Origin: Pelagibacterium nitratireducens
GTDB lineage: Bacteria > Pseudomonadota > Alphaproteobacteria > Rhizobiales > Devosiaceae
Reading direction: 5' to 3'
DNA length: 64,000 bases
NCBI RefSeq assembly: GCF_037044555.1
Contig: NZ_CP146275.1
Coordinates: 2,460,501 to 2,524,500, forward strand
Below, one piece after another: positions 8,746 to 18,472 of the stretch; position 1 is the stretch's first letter, and each line of letters begins with the position of its first letter. The translations under genes were made by a program, and so were the position numbers. The notes under the pieces are model-generated. The model made no database searches. It was not told the origin of the DNA and saw nothing but the letters and a program-made list of their open reading frames with translations.

Positions 8746-9870
8746 ATGGCCGCCTATATCCTGCGACGCCTGCTTTTGATGATACCGACGGTATTCGGGA
8801 TCATGGTGGTGTCGTTTCTCGTCATCCAGTTTGCACCGGGCGGGCCGGTGGAACAGGCGATTGCGCAATACTCGGGAACTGACGTTTCCGCACTGTCGCG
8901 CATTACCGGAACGGCGCAGGGCGATTTTTCCGGTCAGAGTGGTCTCGACAACAGCGCGGCCAGCAGTTCGGACAGTGAGCCGCAAGGCGTATATCGCGGC
9001 GCACGCGGCCTTCCGCCGGACTTCATTGCACAACTTGAAGCCCAGTATGGTTTTGACAAGCCGCCGCTCGAGCGGTTCTTTTCGATGATCTGGGATTTTC
9101 TGCGGTTCGATTTCGGGGAGTCGTACTACCGGGACATTTCGGTGATCGATCTGGTGGTCGAAAAGATGCCAGTGTCGATTTCGCTCGGGTTCTGGATGAT
9201 GCTGATTTCGTACGGCATCTCCATACCGCTGGGGATTGCCAAGGCGGTACGGGACGGGTCGCGTTTCGATGTCTGGACCTCGGGCGTGGTCATTATCGGC
9301 TACGCCATTCCAGGCTTTTTGTTCGCCATTCTTCTGATCGTACTGTTCGCTGGCGGGAGCTTCTGGTCGCTCTTTCCATTGCGGGGACTGACTTCATCAG
9401 GATTTGCATCGATGCCCTGGTATCAGCAGATCCTCGACTATGCCTGGCATCTCGTCCTGCCCATCGCGGCGATGGCCGTGGGGGCCTTTGCGACATCGAC
9501 CCTGCTGGTCAAGAATTCGTTTCTCGATGAGATCCGCAAGCAATACGTCGTGACAGCCCGTGCCAAGGGTCTGACCGAGAACCGGGTGCTCTATGGCCAT
9601 GTTTTCCGCAATGCGATGCTGATCGTGATTGCCGGCTTTCCCGGGGCATTCGTGGGCGCGTTCTTTGGCGGGTCGCTGCTGATCGAGACGATCTTCTCGC
9701 TCGACGGCCTCGGCCTACTCGGCTTTCAGTCGGTCGTGACGCGTGACTATCCGGTGATCTTTGCCACACTCTACATCTTCTCGCTTGTGGGCCTGGTTCT
9801 GGGCCTGATTTCCGATCTCACCTATATGTGGATCGACCCGCGCATCGATTTCGAGTCGCGAGAGGTTTGA
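8746..9870 (+). CDS. yejB: Peptide ABC transporter permease, YejB-like
   Basis: Inner-membrane permease of 374 residues, six helices, with the BPD transport fold and the EAA-type loop RAKGLTENRVLYGHVFRNA. A long periplasmic insert after the first helix (about 40-110), here rich in Ser and Asp, is typical of YejB compared with DppB. YejABEF systems import peptides and peptide antibiotics such as microcin C. First gene of a B-E-F-A cluster, 96 bp after the response regulator. Confidence 0.9.
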   Translation: MAAYILRRLLLMIPTVFGIMVVSFLVIQFAPGGPVEQAIAQYSGTDVSALSRITGTAQGDFSGQSGLDNSAASSSDSEPQGVYRGARGLPPDFIAQLEAQYGFDKPPLERFFSMIWDFLRFDFGESYYRDISVIDLVVEKMPVSISLGFWMMLISYGISIPLGIAKAVRDGSRFDVWTSGVVIIGYAIPGFLFAILLIVLFAGGSFWSLFPLRGLTSSGFASMPWYQQILDYAWHLVLPIAAMAVGAFATSTLLVKNSFLDEIRKQYVVTARAKGLTENRVLYGHVFRNAMLIVIAGFPGAFVGAFFGGSLLIETIFSLDGLGLLGFQSVVTRDYPVIFATLYIFSLVGLVLGLISDLTYMWIDPRIDFESREV

Positions 9871-9872
9871 GC

Positions 9873-10967
9873 TTGGCCATCTCGTCGATAAACCAGCGTA
9901 GGCTTGCCAATTTCCGTCGCAACAGGCGCGGATATATCTCGTTCTGGATATTCCTGATCCTTGTGATCGCCACCCTTTTTGCCGAAGCCATCAGCAACGA
10001 CAAGCCGCTGCTCATCTCCTATCAGGGCGAACTGCTATTTCCTGTGGTGATCGATTATCCCGAAAGCAAATTCGGCGGGTTTCTGGCGGTGACGCAATAT
10101 CGATCTTCGGTGATCCAGAACGAGATCGAAGAGAACGGGTGGGCGCTCTGGCCGCTGTTCCGGTTTTCCCATCGTACGGTCGATACCGCCCTGCCCGGTC
10201 CAGCGCCAACGCCACCGAGCTGGCTGATGAGCGAAGAGGAAAACTGCGCGCGCTATCGTCAAGGCGTTGACGATCCGGGGTGTATTTTCGGCAACATGCA
10301 CGTTCTGGGCACTGACGATCAGGGGCGCGATGTGCTGGCGCGGCTGATTTACGGGTTCCGCATTTCGGTGCTGTTCGGGCTGACGCTGACCATCCTGTCT
10401 TCGGTGGTCGGGATCGTGGCGGGAGCGGTGCAGGGCTATTTCGGCGGCTGGACGGATTTGCTGTTTCAGCGCTTTATCGAAATCTGGACCTCGATCCCCT
10501 CGCTCTACCTGCTGCTCATCATTTCGAGTGTCATCGCCCCGAGCTTCTGGGTGCTGCTCATCATCCTGCTGCTGTTTTCCTGGGTTGCCCTGGTCGGGGT
10601 GGTGCGTGCGGAATTCCTGCGCGGGCGAAACTTCGAATATGTCAACGCCGCCCGTGCGTTGGGGGTAGGCAATCGGACGATCATGTTCCGGCACCTCTTG
10701 CCCAATGCTATGGTCGCAACCGTTACCTTCGTGCCCTTCATTCTTGGCGGATCGATCACGACACTGACGGCGCTCGATTTTCTGGGGTTCGGTCTGCCCC
10801 CGGGCTCTCCCTCGCTTGGGGAACTTCTGGCGCAGGGCAAGAACAACCTTCAGGCGCCCTGGCTTGGATTGACCGGGTTCGCGGTGATTTCGGTGATGCT
10901 GAGTCTTCTGGTCTTTGCCGGAGAAGCGGTGCGCGACGCTTTCGATCCACGCAAGACGTTCGGGTGA
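9873..10967 (+). CDS. yejE: Peptide ABC transporter permease, YejE-like
   Basis: Second permease subunit, 364 residues from a TTG at 9873, two bases after the yejB stop and preceded by GAGAGG. An ATG at 9828 in the same frame would overlap yejB by 43 bp and lacks support. The long periplasmic region after helix 1 (about 40-140) containing HVLGTDDQGRDVLARL is the YejE hallmark. The EAA loop reads NAARALGVGNRTIMFRHLLPNA. It forms the membrane channel with YejB. Confidence 0.9.
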   Translation: MAISSINQRRLANFRRNRRGYISFWIFLILVIATLFAEAISNDKPLLISYQGELLFPVVIDYPESKFGGFLAVTQYRSSVIQNEIEENGWALWPLFRFSHRTVDTALPGPAPTPPSWLMSEEENCARYRQGVDDPGCIFGNMHVLGTDDQGRDVLARLIYGFRISVLFGLTLTILSSVVGIVAGAVQGYFGGWTDLLFQRFIEIWTSIPSLYLLLIISSVIAPSFWVLLIILLLFSWVALVGVVRAEFLRGRNFEYVNAARALGVGNRTIMFRHLLPNAMVATVTFVPFILGGSITTLTALDFLGFGLPPGSPSLGELLAQGKNNLQAPWLGLTGFAVISVMLSLLVFAGEAVRDAFDPRKTFG

Positions 10968-10971
10968 TGGC

Positions 10972-12579
10972 ATGACCGATCCGATGCTTTCCATCCGCAA
11001 TCTCGATGTTTCCTTCCAGTTGGGGGAAAGGCGGATCGATGCCGTGCGGGACGTCAGCTTCGACATCGCACCGGGGGAAACGCTGGCACTGGTTGGGGAA
11101 TCGGGGTCGGGCAAATCGGTAACCGCATTGTCGGTGTTGCGGCTGCTGCCCTACCCTTCAGCGTCCCATCCCAAGGGCCAGATTCTGTTCAAGGACACCG
11201 ATCTGCTTACGGCGGGCGACAAGATGCTCCGCACCGTGCGTGGCAATGAGATTTCGATGATTTACCAGGAGCCGATGAGTTCGCTCAATCCGCTCCACAC
11301 CATCGAGCGACAGGTCAGCGAAGTGCTGTCCGTGCATCAAGGGCTGGGTCGGAGCGCAGCACGCAAACGCGTGCTGGAACTCCTTGATGCTGTGGGCATT
11401 CCTGAGCCTCAAACGCGCCTCGCGTCTTTCCCGCATCAGCTATCGGGTGGCCAGCGCCAGAGAGTGATGATTGCCATGGCGCTGGCTTGCGAACCCGCCT
11501 TGCTTATTGCCGATGAACCGACAACCGCGCTCGATGTAACAGTGCAGGCACAAATTCTCGATCTGCTCAAATCGGTGCAACGGCGGATGGGCATGGCCAT
11601 GCTGTTCATCACCCACGACCTCGGGATCGTGCGCCGGATGGCCGACAAGGTCTGCGTGATGCAAAATGGCGAAATCGTCGAGAGAGCCGATACCGAAACG
11701 CTGTTTGCCCAGCCCCAGCATGCCTATACCAAACACCTGCTTTCGTCCGAATTATCCGGCATGGAGCCAGGTGTCGCCATGATTGGCAAGCCGGTTATGG
11801 CAGTGAGTGACCTCAAGGTCTGGTTTCCCGTAAAGCGCGGGCTGTTCAAGCGGACCGTCGGCCATATCAAGGCCGTCGACGGGGTCGATCTGATCGTCAG
11901 GCGTGGCGAAACGCTTGGCGTGGTGGGAGAGTCCGGATCAGGAAAAACCACGCTGGGGCTCGCCATGCTCCGCCTGATTTCATCGGAGGGAAGGATCGTT
12001 TTCCTGGGCGACGACATCGCAGGAAAGAAGTCGCGTGCAATGCGGGACTATCGCGCCGATATGCAGGTGGTCTTTCAGGATCCCTACGGCTCGCTTTCGC
12101 CGCGCATGAGTGTTGGCGACATCATCGCCGAAGGCCTGGCCGTCCATTTCCCACACATCAAGGCGCGGGAGCGGGACGAGAAGGTCAAGGCTGTGCTGAC
12201 CGAAGTCGGGCTGGAGCCGGAAATGCGGCATCGCTATCCGCACGAATTTTCCGGCGGGCAGCGCCAACGGGTCGCCATTGCCCGAGCGCTGATCCTCGAG
12301 CCCAAATTCATCGTATTGGACGAGCCGACATCGGCGCTCGACATGAGCGTTCAGGCGCAAATCGTCAAGCTCCTGCGCGACCTGCAGGCGCAGCATGGGC
12401 TGACCTATGTTTTTATTTCGCACAATCTGAAGGTTGTGCGGGCGATCGCCAACGCGATCATCGTGATGCAGGATGGAAAGATCGTGGAACGGGCTGAAAC
12501 CGAGACATTGTTTGCCGCGCCCGAGCACCCCTACACGCGTACGCTGCTGGCGGCCGCACTCGATGTGGCCATCCAATGA
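10972..12579 (+). CDS. yejF: Peptide ABC transporter ATPase with two nucleotide-binding domains, YejF-like
   Basis: Fused double ATPase of 535 residues that powers the YejBE permease. Each half has a Walker A (GESGSGKS near residue 43; GESGSGKTT near 325), an ABC signature (LSGGQRQRV and FSGGQRQRV) and Walker B with the switch region ([12 protein letters not shown] and [11 protein letters not shown]). All catalytic motifs are intact. The ATG at 10972 starts four bases after yejE. The conserved oligopeptide-type C-terminal segments ([20 protein letters not shown]) follow each domain. Confidence 0.93.
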   Translation: MTDPMLSIRNLDVSFQLGERRIDAVRDVSFDIAPGETLALVGESGSGKSVTALSVLRLLPYPSASHPKGQILFKDTDLLTAGDKMLRTVRGNEISMIYQEPMSSLNPLHTIERQVSEVLSVHQGLGRSAARKRVLELLDAVGIPEPQTRLASFPHQLSGGQRQRVMIAMALACEPALLIADEPTTALDVTVQAQILDLLKSVQRRMGMAMLFITHDLGIVRRMADKVCVMQNGEIVERADTETLFAQPQHAYTKHLLSSELSGMEPGVAMIGKPVMAVSDLKVWFPVKRGLFKRTVGHIKAVDGVDLIVRRGETLGVVGESGSGKTTLGLAMLRLISSEGRIVFLGDDIAGKKSRAMRDYRADMQVVFQDPYGSLSPRMSVGDIIAEGLAVHFPHIKARERDEKVKAVLTEVGLEPEMRHRYPHEFSGGQRQRVAIARALILEPKFIVLDEPTSALDMSVQAQIVKLLRDLQAQHGLTYVFISHNLKVVRAIANAIIVMQDGKIVERAETETLFAAPEHPYTRTLLAAALDVAIQ

Positions 12580-12642
12580 AATATTATCGCGGCCGCCATC
12601 GCCGTGACGCATGAAACTTGCGCCGCGCATGGCCCGCTCCCG

Positions 12643-12663
12643 CAAAAGTGGTATCCACTTTTG
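12643..12663. repeat. Short palindromic intergenic element between yejF and yejA
   Basis: CAAAAGTGG and CCACTTTTG form a perfect 9-bp inverted repeat around a 3-base centre, flanked by GC-rich DNA. Similar CAAAAGTGG palindromes are scattered between genes in many Hyphomicrobiales genomes. No T-run follows, so it is more likely a dispersed palindrome or mRNA-processing element than a simple terminator. Confidence 0.5.
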
Positions 12664-12721
12664 GACAAAGCACACTAAGATCGACAGGAAACCACCTTCG
12701 CCTTGAGAGGGGATCAAAGCC

Positions 12722-14575
12722 ATGAAGACCTTTGTTGTTGCCGCTGCGCTACTCGCCGTCTTGCCGCTTTCGACCACGGCATTTGCACAGGAGGAAGAGG
12801 GCTGGGTGCACGCCGTCGCTCTCGATGGCACACCCAAATACGAAGCCGGCTTCGAGATGTTCGACTACGTCAATCCCGATGCGCCCAAGGGCGGAACGGT
12901 CCGGCTTTCAGCCCTTGGCGGGTTCGATACCTTCAATCCAATTCTGTCGCAGGGGGAGGCGGCCACCGGACTGGGGCTCGTCTACGAGACACTCATGACG
13001 CCCAGTTCAGATGAGAGCTCGGTTTCCTACGGATTGCTGGCAGAAGCCTTGCGCTATCCTGAGGATTTTTCTTCCGTAACCTTTCGGCTCAATCCGCGCG
13101 CGCACTGGCAGGACGGCGAACCCGTCACGGCCGAAGATGTGCTCTGGAGCTTTGAGCAGGTGGTGGAGATTTCTCCCATCTATTCGGAATATTACGCCTC
13201 GGTCGACGATGCCGAGATCACCGGCGAAAGCGAGATCACGTTCTATTTCAGCGAGACTGGCAACCGCGAGTTGCCTTACATCATGGGGCAACTTCTGGTG
13301 CTGCCCAGGCATTGGTGGGAGGGGGAGAATGCGCAGGGCGAGCCCCGCGACATCGGCGCCTCAACTCTCGAATTGCCAATGGGATCTGGCTCCTATGCCC
13401 TCTCCAGCTTCGATGCCGGCAGGACGGTGACCTTCACGCGCGATCCCGACTATTGGGGCGCAGATGAACCGGTCAATGTGGGAATGTCCAATTTCGACGA
13501 GTACCGCATTGAATACTTCCGCGACACAACAGTCATGTTCGAAGCCTTCAAGGCCGATGAGTTCGACTGGTGGACCGAAAATATCGCGCGGCGCTGGGCC
13601 ACGGGCTATGACTTCCCGGCCGTCAATGACGAGCGTGTCGTGCTCGAGACCTTCGAAAACGGATACAATGCCTCCGGCGTGATGTGGGGCTTCGTGCCCA
13701 ATCAGCGCCGGGAGAAATTTCAGGACCCGCGGGTTCGTGAGGCGCTCAATTACGCTTTCGATTTCCAGGAATTGAACCGGACGCTGTTTTACGAGCAGTA
13801 TCAGCGCATCGATTCCTATTTCTTCGGCACTGACCTCGCCGCACCTGACGGCCCGCCAGCAGGTCTCGAGCTTGAAATTCTCGAGGAGGTGCGGGACCTC
13901 ATTCCAGCCTCGGTGTTCGATGCGCGCTTTACCAATCCCACAGGGGGCACCGAGCAAGCTCTTCGCGACAATTTGCAGGAAGCGCTGAGGCTGTTCAATG
14001 AGGCAGGATACACGCTCGATGGGACGCAGTTGGTCGATGCCAATGGCGAGCAGTTCAGCTTCGAAATTCTCTCTTACGACAACACCATCGAACCGGTGGC
14101 CTTGCACTGGGCCGAAAATCTAAACGCGATCGGCGCCAATGTGACCCTGCGGGTCGTCGATACGCCTCAATACACAAATCTCGTGCGCTCGTTCGATTAT
14201 GACGTGATCTATACGCGCTGGGCGCAATCGCTCTCTCCCGGAAATGAGCAGCGCTATTTCTGGGGCTCTTCATCGGTCGATGAACTCGGTTCGCGCAACT
14301 ATGCGGGCATCTCCGATCCGGGTGTCGACGCGCTGATCGACAGAATCGTTCTGGCGCCGGACCGCGAAACCCTGGTTGCAGCCACCCATGCCCTTGACCG
14401 GGTCTTGCTGGCGATGAACAACGTGGTGCCCAGCTATACGATCACCTATGCCCGCACGGCACGCTGGGATCGGTTCAGCCATCCCCAAACCCTGCCCGAA
14501 TTCTCAATCGGTTTTCCCGATGTCTGGTGGTGGGATGAGGAAAAGGCGGCTGCGACCGGCGGCAATTCCCAATAA
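12722..14575 (+). CDS. yejA: Periplasmic peptide-binding protein, YejA-like
   Basis: Extracellular solute-binding protein family 5, 617 residues. A Sec signal peptide (about 1-22, ending TTAFA before Q) precedes the mature domain. The segment VNPDAPKGGTVRLSALGGFD and the length match YejA, which delivers peptides to YejBEF. In E. coli yejA is first; here it is last, separated from yejF by 142 bp with a palindrome, so its level may be set separately. Confidence 0.9.
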   Translation: MKTFVVAAALLAVLPLSTTAFAQEEEGWVHAVALDGTPKYEAGFEMFDYVNPDAPKGGTVRLSALGGFDTFNPILSQGEAATGLGLVYETLMTPSSDESSVSYGLLAEALRYPEDFSSVTFRLNPRAHWQDGEPVTAEDVLWSFEQVVEISPIYSEYYASVDDAEITGESEITFYFSETGNRELPYIMGQLLVLPRHWWEGENAQGEPRDIGASTLELPMGSGSYALSSFDAGRTVTFTRDPDYWGADEPVNVGMSNFDEYRIEYFRDTTVMFEAFKADEFDWWTENIARRWATGYDFPAVNDERVVLETFENGYNASGVMWGFVPNQRREKFQDPRVREALNYAFDFQELNRTLFYEQYQRIDSYFFGTDLAAPDGPPAGLELEILEEVRDLIPASVFDARFTNPTGGTEQALRDNLQEALRLFNEAGYTLDGTQLVDANGEQFSFEILSYDNTIEPVALHWAENLNAIGANVTLRVVDTPQYTNLVRSFDYDVIYTRWAQSLSPGNEQRYFWGSSSVDELGSRNYAGISDPGVDALIDRIVLAPDRETLVAATHALDRVLLAMNNVVPSYTITYARTARWDRFSHPQTLPEFSIGFPDVWWWDEEKAAATGGNSQ

Positions 14576-14630
14576 TTGGAATGACCCGCGCCGCGCAGGT
14601 CATCAAACACAAGCTCTGGAAAGTCTGACC

Positions 14631-15890
14631 ATGGCTCAGGACGTCATCGTCATCGGCGCCGGTATCGTCGGCGTATCGACCGCAATTCACCTGCTTCGGC
14701 GCGGTCGAAGCGTGTTGCTCATCGACAAGAGCGAGCCGGGCCGGGAAACCTCGTTCGGCAATGCCGGCATCATCCAGCGCGAGGGGGTTCGTCCTCACGC
14801 CTTCCCGCGCGATCTGGCAACATTGATGCAGGTGGGGCTGCACCTTTCGACCGCCGCACGCTACGATCCGTTTGCCCTGCCCCGCGTCACGCCTGCCCTT
14901 ATGCGCTATTGGTGGAAATCGTCACCCGGTCACTACAGCCATGTGGTCAGGAGTTACGCACCTCTGATCGCCCGGTCGATCGAGGAACATTCCGACCTCA
15001 TCACAGCCTCTGGCGCCGAGGACCTGGTCATCAGGAAGGGTTGGTATCTGGCGTTCAGGACCGACGAGAAACTCAAGGCCGAGGCGGCAAAGGCAAAAAA
15101 GGATCTCGAGCTCTATGGCATCAATCACAAGGTGGTCGATGGCACCGAAATGGCCCGGATAGAGCCTGACTTTACGGAGCGGCTTGCGGGGGCGATCCAC
15201 TGGACCGATCCATGGACAATCCGCAATCCGGGCGCTCTGGTTGCCAAGTATTTCGAATTGTACAAATCGATGGGCGGCCAGTTTCTTGGCGGAGAGGCGT
15301 CGGGACTCGAACAGGACGGCAACAACTGGTCCGTTACGGTCGCAGATACCCGTCATAGCGCGCCCGAAGTCGTTGTCACACTTGGCCCCTGGGCGCCCGA
15401 AGTTCTCGAGCCGCTCGGGTATCGGCTGCCGCTGTTTGTCAAGCGCGGCTACCACATGCATTACGGCACCCAGGATGGTGCGATCCTGAACAACTGGCTT
15501 ATCGATGCGGAAATCGGGTATTGCCTGGCGCCGATGGAAAAAGGGGTCCGTCTTACCACCGGGGCCGAGTTTGCGCTGCGCGATGCAGCGCCTACCCCCA
15601 TCCAGCTTGGCCGCGCCGAAGCCAAGGCACGGGCACTTTTCCCGCTCGGTGAGCGGCTCGATCCGCAACCCTGGAAAGGGGCCCGCCCCTGCACCCCCGA
15701 CATGATGCCGATCATCGGGCCAGCGCCAAAGCATCGTGGCCTGTGGGTGGGTATAGGCCACGCCCACCACGGCTTTACGCTGGGCCCGGCCACCGGGCAC
15801 CTGCTGGCCCAAGCCATGACGGGGGAAAAACCGGCAATCGACATCACCCCTTTCGCAATGGATCGGTTTGCGGGAACGGTTCCGAGATAG
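14631..15890 (+). CDS. FAD-dependent D-amino-acid dehydrogenase-like oxidoreductase (DadA family)
   Basis: Flavoprotein of 419 residues. The N-terminal dinucleotide-binding motif is VIGAGIVGVSTAIHLLRRG (about residues 6-24), followed by NAGIIQREGV, the DadA-type flavin segment. Near the C-terminus PDMMPIIGPAP and GHAHHGFTLGPATG match the conserved FAD-contact region of the DAO superfamily. Such enzymes oxidise D-amino acids or related amines and pass electrons to the respiratory chain. Placement directly after a peptide importer suggests use of peptide-derived amino acids; this is inference. The start at 14631 has only a weak ribosome site. Confidence 0.83.
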   Translation: MAQDVIVIGAGIVGVSTAIHLLRRGRSVLLIDKSEPGRETSFGNAGIIQREGVRPHAFPRDLATLMQVGLHLSTAARYDPFALPRVTPALMRYWWKSSPGHYSHVVRSYAPLIARSIEEHSDLITASGAEDLVIRKGWYLAFRTDEKLKAEAAKAKKDLELYGINHKVVDGTEMARIEPDFTERLAGAIHWTDPWTIRNPGALVAKYFELYKSMGGQFLGGEASGLEQDGNNWSVTVADTRHSAPEVVVTLGPWAPEVLEPLGYRLPLFVKRGYHMHYGTQDGAILNNWLIDAEIGYCLAPMEKGVRLTTGAEFALRDAAPTPIQLGRAEAKARALFPLGERLDPQPWKGARPCTPDMMPIIGPAPKHRGLWVGIGHAHHGFTLGPATGHLLAQAMTGEKPAIDITPFAMDRFAGTVPR

Positions 15891-15891
15891 G

Positions 15892-18015
15892 CTAGCTGGT
15901 CGCGCTCAGTTTTGGCTCAGTCTTCCTGGGAGTGAGCCGCGTGATCAACTCTAGCGCATCTCTTGCCGGGAGGGGCCTTGAGAACAGGAAGCCCTGAATC
16001 TCGTCACATCCGTGCGAGCGAACAGCATCGAGTTGGGCTTCGGTTTCGACGCCCTCGGCTGTCGTTGCCATGCCCAGACTGCGCCCCAAAGCGATAACGG
16101 CCTTGATGATCTCGAAGTTGGCGTCGGTGGATCCGACGTCTTCGATGAAAGAGCGGTCGATCTTGATCTTGTCGAATGGAAAGGCGCGCAGGTATGAAAG
16201 CGAGGAATAGCCAGTTCCGAAATCGTCCATTGAAATGCGGATACCCATGGCGCGCAGGGCGTGGAGGGTTTCCAGGGTCTGATCGGAATCGCTGAGCAGC
16301 ACGGATTCCGTTATCTCAAGTTCGAGGCGGCTTGCAGGCAGGCCCGCTTCTTCCAGTGCGCGCTGCACGCATTCCAGCAGCCGATGGCTTTTGAATTGCA
16401 CCGACGAAAGATTGACTGCGACACGGATATTGGCGGGCCAGGTGGCCGCTGTCAGGCATGCCTGCTTGAGCACCCATTCTCCCAATTGCACGATGAATCC
16501 GATCTCCTCGGCCACGGGGATGAATTCGACCGGCGAGATGAAGCCCATCTCCGAATGCTCCCAGCGCAACAGGGCTTCCATGCATGAAATCCGGTTGCTC
16601 TCCAAGTCCATGAGCGGCTGGAAAACCAGCCTGAATTCGTCGCGGGTCAGCCCCAGCTTCAGTCCGCTTTCGATGGCGCGACGATGTTGCATGGCCGCGT
16701 CCATGCCCTTTTCGAAAAAGCGATAGTTGCCTCGGCCATCGCTCTTGGCACGATACAGGGCGAGGTCGGCATTTTTCATCAGCGTCTCGCCATCCGCGCC
16801 ATCGGTGGGTGCGACCGCAATGCCGATCGACGTGCCTATAATGACACGATGCCCCTCTATTTCCATGGGCTGGCCGATCGAAGCAATCAGGCGCTCGGCG
16901 AGAGCGGCGGCATCGTTTGGGCTCTTGAGCGGGCCGGCCAGCATGGAGAATTCATCGCCACCCAGCCGGGCCGCGCATTCATGTTCCCGCTTTGCGTGGT
17001 TGATCCGTATCGCGACTTCCTTGAGAACCGCATCGCCCACGCCGTGTCCGAGCGTATCGTTGATGATCTTGAAGTGGTCGAGGTCGAAGCACAGCACTGC
17101 CATGGTTTCACCGCGACGTATGCGGGATTCCGCCATAGCCATTTCTTCGGCAAACAGCGTGCGATTGGGCAGATCGGTCAAGGCATCGTGGCGGGCCAAG
17201 TGGTGAATGCGTGCCTCGGACCGCCGCTGCTCGGTGATGTCCTGATGGGTTTCGACCCAGCCACCATCTTCCATTGGCTGATGCACCAGCGAAATGATCT
17301 GGCCATTCTCGAACTCGCAAATATCCACGCTGCGCTTTCGATCAGTAATCGTTTGCACGCGACGCTGAAGAAAGGCCATGGGCCCATCCTTGGGACGCAT
17401 GCCGTTCTCGAAGCGATAATCGAGAATGTCTGTCAGCAAGGTTCCGGGCTGTTGCAGGCCCTGGGGAAGATCATAAAGCATTGCGTAATTGGCGTTGCAG
17501 ATAACCAGCTTGTGATCTGCATCGATCATGCACAGCCCGTGGGCCATATTGTCGACGGCGGTTTCGAAGCGAACCGCCTGTCGGGCCAGATCGGCTTCAC
17601 GTTTGGAAAGTGCCGTCAGATGATCGTGCGCATCGGTGATGTCCTCGTGAGTGACCATCCAGCCCGTCCCATGCCGACCAGTATAGGTGGTGCGGATCGT
17701 ACGATCACGAAGATGCTGCTCATATTGAATCGGTGTCTCGCGACGCTTTTGCCGTTCGAATCGGCCCAGCATCGCTTCGTGGAGCTCGTCGACGCTGTAG
17801 CCGAAATAATTTCCGGCATCGATTACTGCACGGCAGCAATCGCGGAGCGTCATGCCCGCTGCAAGCGCGTCGGGTGGCAGACCGAATGTCCAGGCGTAGC
17901 GGGAATTGAACAATTCGAGCGTCAGATTTTCGCTCCAGACGCACAACCCATAGGGCATGGACTCCAGAGCCGCATCCACCGCATGCGTATTGCTCATCCC
18001 CTTGCCATCCGGCAT
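15892..18015 (-). CDS. PAS-GGDEF-EAL cyclic di-GMP regulatory protein
   Basis: Cytosolic protein of about 707 residues with two PAS_7-type sensor domains (about 15-130 and 145-265), a GGDEF domain (about 275-435) with canonical GGDEF, and an EAL domain (about 445-700). The EAL domain keeps the metal and catalytic residues: EALLRW, NLSSVQF, EITESV, DDFGTGYSS, KIDRSFI and AEGVETEAQ, so phosphodiesterase activity is likely; the GGDEF part may also be active. The ATG at 18015 follows GGGGGA; an upstream TTG (18030) and a downstream ATG are alternatives. It is tail-to-tail with the DadA-like gene, one base apart. Confidence 0.92.
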   Translation of the reverse strand: MPDGKGMSNTHAVDAALESMPYGLCVWSENLTLELFNSRYAWTFGLPPDALAAGMTLRDCCRAVIDAGNYFGYSVDELHEAMLGRFERQKRRETPIQYEQHLRDRTIRTTYTGRHGTGWMVTHEDITDAHDHLTALSKREADLARQAVRFETAVDNMAHGLCMIDADHKLVICNANYAMLYDLPQGLQQPGTLLTDILDYRFENGMRPKDGPMAFLQRRVQTITDRKRSVDICEFENGQIISLVHQPMEDGGWVETHQDITEQRRSEARIHHLARHDALTDLPNRTLFAEEMAMAESRIRRGETMAVLCFDLDHFKIINDTLGHGVGDAVLKEVAIRINHAKREHECAARLGGDEFSMLAGPLKSPNDAAALAERLIASIGQPMEIEGHRVIIGTSIGIAVAPTDGADGETLMKNADLALYRAKSDGRGNYRFFEKGMDAAMQHRRAIESGLKLGLTRDEFRLVFQPLMDLESNRISCMEALLRWEHSEMGFISPVEFIPVAEEIGFIVQLGEWVLKQACLTAATWPANIRVAVNLSSVQFKSHRLLECVQRALEEAGLPASRLELEITESVLLSDSDQTLETLHALRAMGIRISMDDFGTGYSSLSYLRAFPFDKIKIDRSFIEDVGSTDANFEIIKAVIALGRSLGMATTAEGVETEAQLDAVRSHGCDEIQGFLFSRPLPARDALELITRLTPRKTEPKLSATS

Positions 18016-18222
18016 CCACTCGTCCCCCAAACCGTCCCCAAAACTGGTCGGGCATCATGGGGCGCACCCCTGAAACAAGAATGAATCCTGTTGGTGAATT
18101 TGCGGATTTCACACTGAACGCCGCCAGTCGGTTAATCGCCGGTTACGGAACCGAGTGGCGGGTTCCGCGTTTCATGCCTGCATTCAATGTCTTTCTTGCT
18201 TAAGCATTTTTTGGAGAATTTG

Positions 18223-18369
18223 ATGAGCCGCAATACGCTTTATCTTCTGCTTGGCGCCCTGGTCGTTGTGGTTATCGGCCTTGCCATTTACGCCTACCAA
18301 CAGGAATCCCAGCCTGACGGTGTTCAAATCGAACTCAACGACCAGGGCCTGTCCGTCGAGGGCAACTGA
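18223..18369 (+). CDS. Small single-pass membrane protein, 48 residues
   Basis: Starts at an ATG preceded by GGAG. Residues about 5-24 (LYLLLGALVVVVIGLAIYAY) form one membrane helix; the tail is acidic (QQESQPDGVQIELNDQG). A longer frame starts at 18187 without a ribosome site. I do not recognise a characterised family. Short proteins of this layout are widespread in Hyphomicrobiales and are usually left as hypothetical. It lies 104 bp upstream of the LldD-like gene on the same strand. Confidence 0.6.
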   Translation: MSRNTLYLLLGALVVVVIGLAIYAYQQESQPDGVQIELNDQGLSVEGN

Positions 18370-18472
18370 CCCCAGTCGGTTCGGTTGGCATTTGGCATAA
18401 TGGCGCTTTTCCCTGACCTTGTGTCCCGCTATTGAGTGCATAAAGATGCTCAATGGTGGGAGAGGCGGGCGA

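Noticed and set aside
7795-9033. Long open frame (412 codons) on the minus strand opposite the kinase, response regulator and yejB
   Set aside because: It is antisense to three well-supported genes, has no recognisable domain and its composition is that expected from GC-rich codon bias.
16684-18084. Open frame of 466 codons on the plus strand opposite the GGDEF-EAL gene
   Set aside because: Mirror of a gene with all catalytic motifs intact; no domain or ribosome site on this strand.
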